Below are positions 61,388-64,000 of a stretch of DNA of 64,000 nt, one piece after another. The DNA comes from DASYXW01 sp035934405 (lineage in GTDB: Bacteria; Acidobacteriota; Terriglobia; UBA7540). A program made the translations under genes and the position numbers. The DNA lies in contig DASYXW010000089.1 of the NCBI GenBank assembly GCA_035934405.1, positions 84,522 to 148,521 of the forward strand. Direction: 5' to 3'. How positions within the stretch are numbered: the first letter of the stretch is position 1; each line of letters opens with the position of its first letter. Below the pieces are notes generated by a model. That model was given only the letters and a program-made list of their open reading frames with translations, was not told where the DNA came from and did not search any database.

Positions 61388-63301
61388 ATGAGCGTTGCCG
61401 CGACAGCGAAACCGCAACCAGCGAAGCCAGCAAGGATTGAACGGTTGCGCGAGCTTCTGCCGGAGATTTGGGTCTTCGTCCAACCGCGGCGCTGGCTGCT
61501 GCTGGCGGGTTTCGGCTTGATGATGGTGAATCGCGTGGCGGGGCTGGTGCTGCCCGCCTCCTCGAAATACCTCATTGACAACATCATCGGCAAGCGGCGC
61601 ATCGACATGCTGCTGCCGCTGGTCGGGATCGTGGTGGGGGCGACGGTGGTGCAAGGCATCACCGATTTCTCGCTTACCCAGTTGCTCTCGAAAGAAGCCC
61701 AGCGGCTGATTGCCGAGCTGCGGATGAAAGTGCAGGAGCACGTCTCCCGGCTGCCGATCGCCTATTACGACTCGACGAAAACCGGAGCGCTGGTGTCGCG
61801 CATCATGAGCGACGTGGAAGGCCTGCGCAACCTGATCGGCACGGGTCTGGTGCAGTTCGTTGGCGGCCTGCTGACGGCTGTGTTGGCGCTCGTCATCCTG
61901 GTGAGGATCAGCCCGTTTATGACCGCAGTGGCGGTGGTCGTGCTCGCCGTTTTCGGCGGCGCCTTGAGCAAGGGTTTCAAAATCATCCGCCCGATCTTTC
62001 GCGCCCGTCCCAAGATCAACGCCGAGGTGACAGGCCGGCTTACCGAATCGCTCGGTGGCGTGCGCGTGGTGAAGGGCTACCATGCCGAGGCGCGCGAGGC
62101 CCGCGTGTTCGCGGCGGGCGTGAAGCGGCTGCTCGATAACGTCCTCCAGACGCTCACGGCGACTTCGGTGATGAGCTTGTCGGCGACGGCGCTGCTGGGC
62201 CTGGTGACTTCGCTCATCATGTTCCTGGGAGCGCGGCGCATCGTGGCCGGCACGATGACACTCGGCTCGTTTGTGGAGTACACCATTTTCCTCGGCATGT
62301 TGATTGCGCCCGTCGCCCAGATCGTCGCCATTGGGACCCAACTCACCGAAGCAGTGGCCGGTCTCGAGCGCACTCGCGAAATCCTGGGCGAGCGTCCGGA
62401 GGACGACGATCCCCGGCGCACGGCCGGGCTCCATTCGATTCGGGGCGAAGTGGTCTTCGACGCAGTCGGCTTCGCTTACGATCCCGGCAAGCCGGTGCTG
62501 AACGACGTGAGCTTTCGCTCCGAGCCTGGCACGGTGACGGCGCTGGTGGGGCCTTCGGGGGCGGGGAAGTCCACGATGATCGGCCTCGTCGCCGCCTTCT
62601 ATGTGCCGACCGAGGGAACGGTGCGCGTGGACGGCATCGACCTCTCGACCGTGCGCCTCGATTCCTACCGCACCGAGCTCGGCATCGTGCTTCAGGACAC
62701 GTTTCTCTTTGACGGCACGATTCGCGAGAACGTGGCCTTCTCGCGGCCCGACTCGACCGAAGACGAGATCCTCGCCGCCTGCCGCATCGCGCGGGTGGAC
62801 GAGTTTGCCGAGGGCTTTGAGAAAAAGTACGACACGGTGGTGGGCGAGCGCGGAGTGAAACTCTCGGGCGGGCAGAAGCAGCGCGTTTCAATCGCGCGGG
62901 CGATCCTGGCAAACCCTCGCATTCTGATTCTCGATGAAGCGACTTCCAGTCTCGACTCCGAGTCCGAGGCGCTGATTCAAGAAGGTCTCTCTTACCTGAT
63001 GCGCGGGCGGACGACCTTCGTCATTGCCCATCGCCTTTCCACCGTCCGGCGCGCCGATCAGATCCTGGTGGTCGAGGGCGGACGGATTGTGGAGCGTGGC
63101 ACGCACGAATCGCTGTACGCCGAGCGAGGCCGCTACTTCGATCTTTACACGCGGCAGCACGGCGTGGAATCGAACCTGTTTCTCGCTCCGGGCGAAAGCG
63201 AAGCACGAGAACGCGCCGAAGCGCAAGTTACGCCAGCCGGCGCGAACGGGAAAGAGCCGCCGCCCGACCCGGTTCGCCTGCTGCGCGGCCAGGAAAGCTG
63301 A
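61388..63301 (+). CDS. ABC exporter, fused membrane and ATPase domains (MsbA-like)
   Basis: 637 residues. Six membrane helices (about 35-340), then the ATPase: GPSGAGKSTMIGL (Walker A), LSGGQKQRVSIARAIL (signature), ILILDEATSSLD (Walker B) and the HRLST switch His. It works as a homodimer exporting lipid or drug-like substrates across the inner membrane. The N- and C-terminal tails are Ala/Lys/Pro-rich. It follows the permease by about 180 bases of repeat DNA. Confidence 0.93.
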   Translation: MSVAATAKPQPAKPARIERLRELLPEIWVFVQPRRWLLLAGFGLMMVNRVAGLVLPASSKYLIDNIIGKRRIDMLLPLVGIVVGATVVQGITDFSLTQLLSKEAQRLIAELRMKVQEHVSRLPIAYYDSTKTGALVSRIMSDVEGLRNLIGTGLVQFVGGLLTAVLALVILVRISPFMTAVAVVVLAVFGGALSKGFKIIRPIFRARPKINAEVTGRLTESLGGVRVVKGYHAEAREARVFAAGVKRLLDNVLQTLTATSVMSLSATALLGLVTSLIMFLGARRIVAGTMTLGSFVEYTIFLGMLIAPVAQIVAIGTQLTEAVAGLERTREILGERPEDDDPRRTAGLHSIRGEVVFDAVGFAYDPGKPVLNDVSFRSEPGTVTALVGPSGAGKSTMIGLVAAFYVPTEGTVRVDGIDLSTVRLDSYRTELGIVLQDTFLFDGTIRENVAFSRPDSTEDEILAACRIARVDEFAEGFEKKYDTVVGERGVKLSGGQKQRVSIARAILANPRILILDEATSSLDSESEALIQEGLSYLMRGRTTFVIAHRLSTVRRADQILVVEGGRIVERGTHESLYAERGRYFDLYTRQHGVESNLFLAPGESEARERAEAQVTPAGANGKEPPPDPVRLLRGQES

Positions 63302-63339
63302 ACCCGCCGTAGCTACCGGCAGCCGCCGGGACGGCGGCG

Positions 63340-63969
63340 CTACGGCAGCGCGGCGCCCAGCCTGGCCAGAATGTCGCGCTCCGAAGCGGACAAACTCTTC
63401 TGCGTGTCCGCGCTTTCGATAAACTTCTGGCGGTCGGCGGCCGAAAGGCCGCGCATCTGGCGGAAGGCGCCGATGATGGCCCGGCGGCGGTCGGGGGGCA
63501 ACTGTCGCCAGGCCGGGCTGGAGAGCTCCTGGCGCACCCGCGCCCGGTTTTCCACCGGCAAACTCTGGAAAAATTCCTCGTCCTTCCGCATAGCTCCGTG
63601 CTGCTGGGGCGTCAACTGATTCCAGCGGCGCAGATTGTCGCGGATCTGTTGCTGGCGCTCCGGCGGCAACTGGTGGAAACGCGCGTCGTTGGCCAGGACG
63701 CGATCCTGCTCGCCGGGAGGCAGATCGCGGAGCTGGCGGAAGAACTCCGGCGGATGCTGGTGCGCGGCCCGCCGGTTCTGCGCCTGCCGCTGCCGCTGGC
63801 GTTGCTGGGCTTGGCGGGCCTGCTGCTGACGGCGCTGCTGCGCCGAGGCGCGAGGCGGGCCGAAGCCGAGGCTACAGGCCGCGAGCACGCCCGACACGAG
63901 CATCGCGAAGCGCGGCGGCCCGTTATGCCTCGATCGCGTCCAGCGGGTTGTCGTCGGTTGGATGGTCAT
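63340..63969 (-). CDS. DUF3106 domain exported protein
   Basis: 209 residues with an N-terminal export signal (AMLVSGVLAACSLGFGPPRASA). A Gln/Arg-rich region is followed by repeated helical segments (LPPERQQQIRDNLRRWNQLT, FQSLPVENRARVRQEL, LPPDRRRAIIGAFRQM) typical of DUF3106, a periplasmic family of unknown function. Convergent with the ABC exporter gene. Confidence 0.85.
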   Translation of the reverse strand: MTIQPTTTRWTRSRHNGPPRFAMLVSGVLAACSLGFGPPRASAQQRRQQQARQAQQRQRQRQAQNRRAAHQHPPEFFRQLRDLPPGEQDRVLANDARFHQLPPERQQQIRDNLRRWNQLTPQQHGAMRKDEEFFQSLPVENRARVRQELSSPAWRQLPPDRRRAIIGAFRQMRGLSAADRQKFIESADTQKSLSASERDILARLGAALP

Positions 63970-63978
63970 AGCTTCCGG

Positions 63979-64000
63979 GTAGCGCCGGCCTGCAGGCCGG
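63979..64000. repeat. GTAGCGCCGG palindrome at the window end
   Basis: gtagcgccggcctgcaggcc then gg, same element as those inside der and ispF; it may continue past the window. Confidence 0.6.

Noticed and set aside
59986..63301. A complete MacAB-type efflux operon
   Set aside because: The permease lacks an adjacent stand-alone ATPase and membrane-fusion protein; the next gene is a self-contained exporter.

Overview
This 64 kb window is chromosomal DNA of a GC-rich, Gram-negative bacterium, most likely an Acidobacteriota member (soil or metagenome type). The reasons are an Oar-like TonB-dependent receptor, secreted S46 and M19 peptidases, FHA/kinase signalling proteins, TonB C-terminal domains fused to unrelated enzymes, several small secreted proteins of a style common in that phylum, and very many short intergenic palindromic repeats. 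No rRNA, tRNA, CRISPR array or intact prophage was seen.

Layout. 1-4.3 kb: 3' part of a TonB receptor, then a secreted adenosine deaminase. 4.3-9.8 kb (minus strand): a phospho-signalling block of Ser/Thr kinase with a TonB-like C-terminus, PP2C phosphatase, FHA protein, and a membrane HtrA-type protease with a C-terminal FHA domain. 9.8-12.4 kb: accessory DNA with an orphan small gene, a frameshifted methyltransferase remnant and repeats. 12.4-18.9 kb: Lon protease, DUF2252, small secreted and membrane proteins, PspC and a GH24 lysozyme. 18.9-28.7 kb: accessory zone with higBA, an S46 peptidase, an STGPRT-motif gene, a ParE/RelE-type toxin-antitoxin pair bracketed by direct hairpin repeats, a DUF4145-like gene, an amino-acid permease, a HIT protein and an IS630 remnant. 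28.7-35.5 kb: RsbU-type phosphatase, vapBC and the nitrogen pair glnA-glnE. 35.9-39 kb: a probable polyamine operon (pyruvoyl arginine decarboxylase plus deoxyhypusine-synthase-like enzyme) and small proteins. 39.2-44.4 kb: a TCA-cycle operon, acn-icd-mdh. 44.4-50.4 kb: two cyclophilins, the M19 dipeptidase/TonB_C fusion, a second STGPRT gene with the same repeat neighbours, a truncated orphan antitoxin and an HxlR regulator divergent from a secreted protein. 50.4-58.5 kb: housekeeping run with der, an FG-GAP protein, a PIN-TRAM protein, ispD, ispF, glpD, acylphosphatase and apt. 58.6-64 kb: DUF5996, a UBP zinc finger, ABC transporter proteins and DUF3106.

The most unusual aspect is the repeat ecology. 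At least five families of short palindromes sit between genes. Some are translated: one in the same reading frame in both Der and IspF, one as the C-terminal tail of isocitrate dehydrogenase, and one that truncates an antitoxin. One family (GGTGGCGCA hairpins) punctuates a row of small accessory genes like cassette borders. Family assignments rest on recognised motifs read by eye; no database search was possible.
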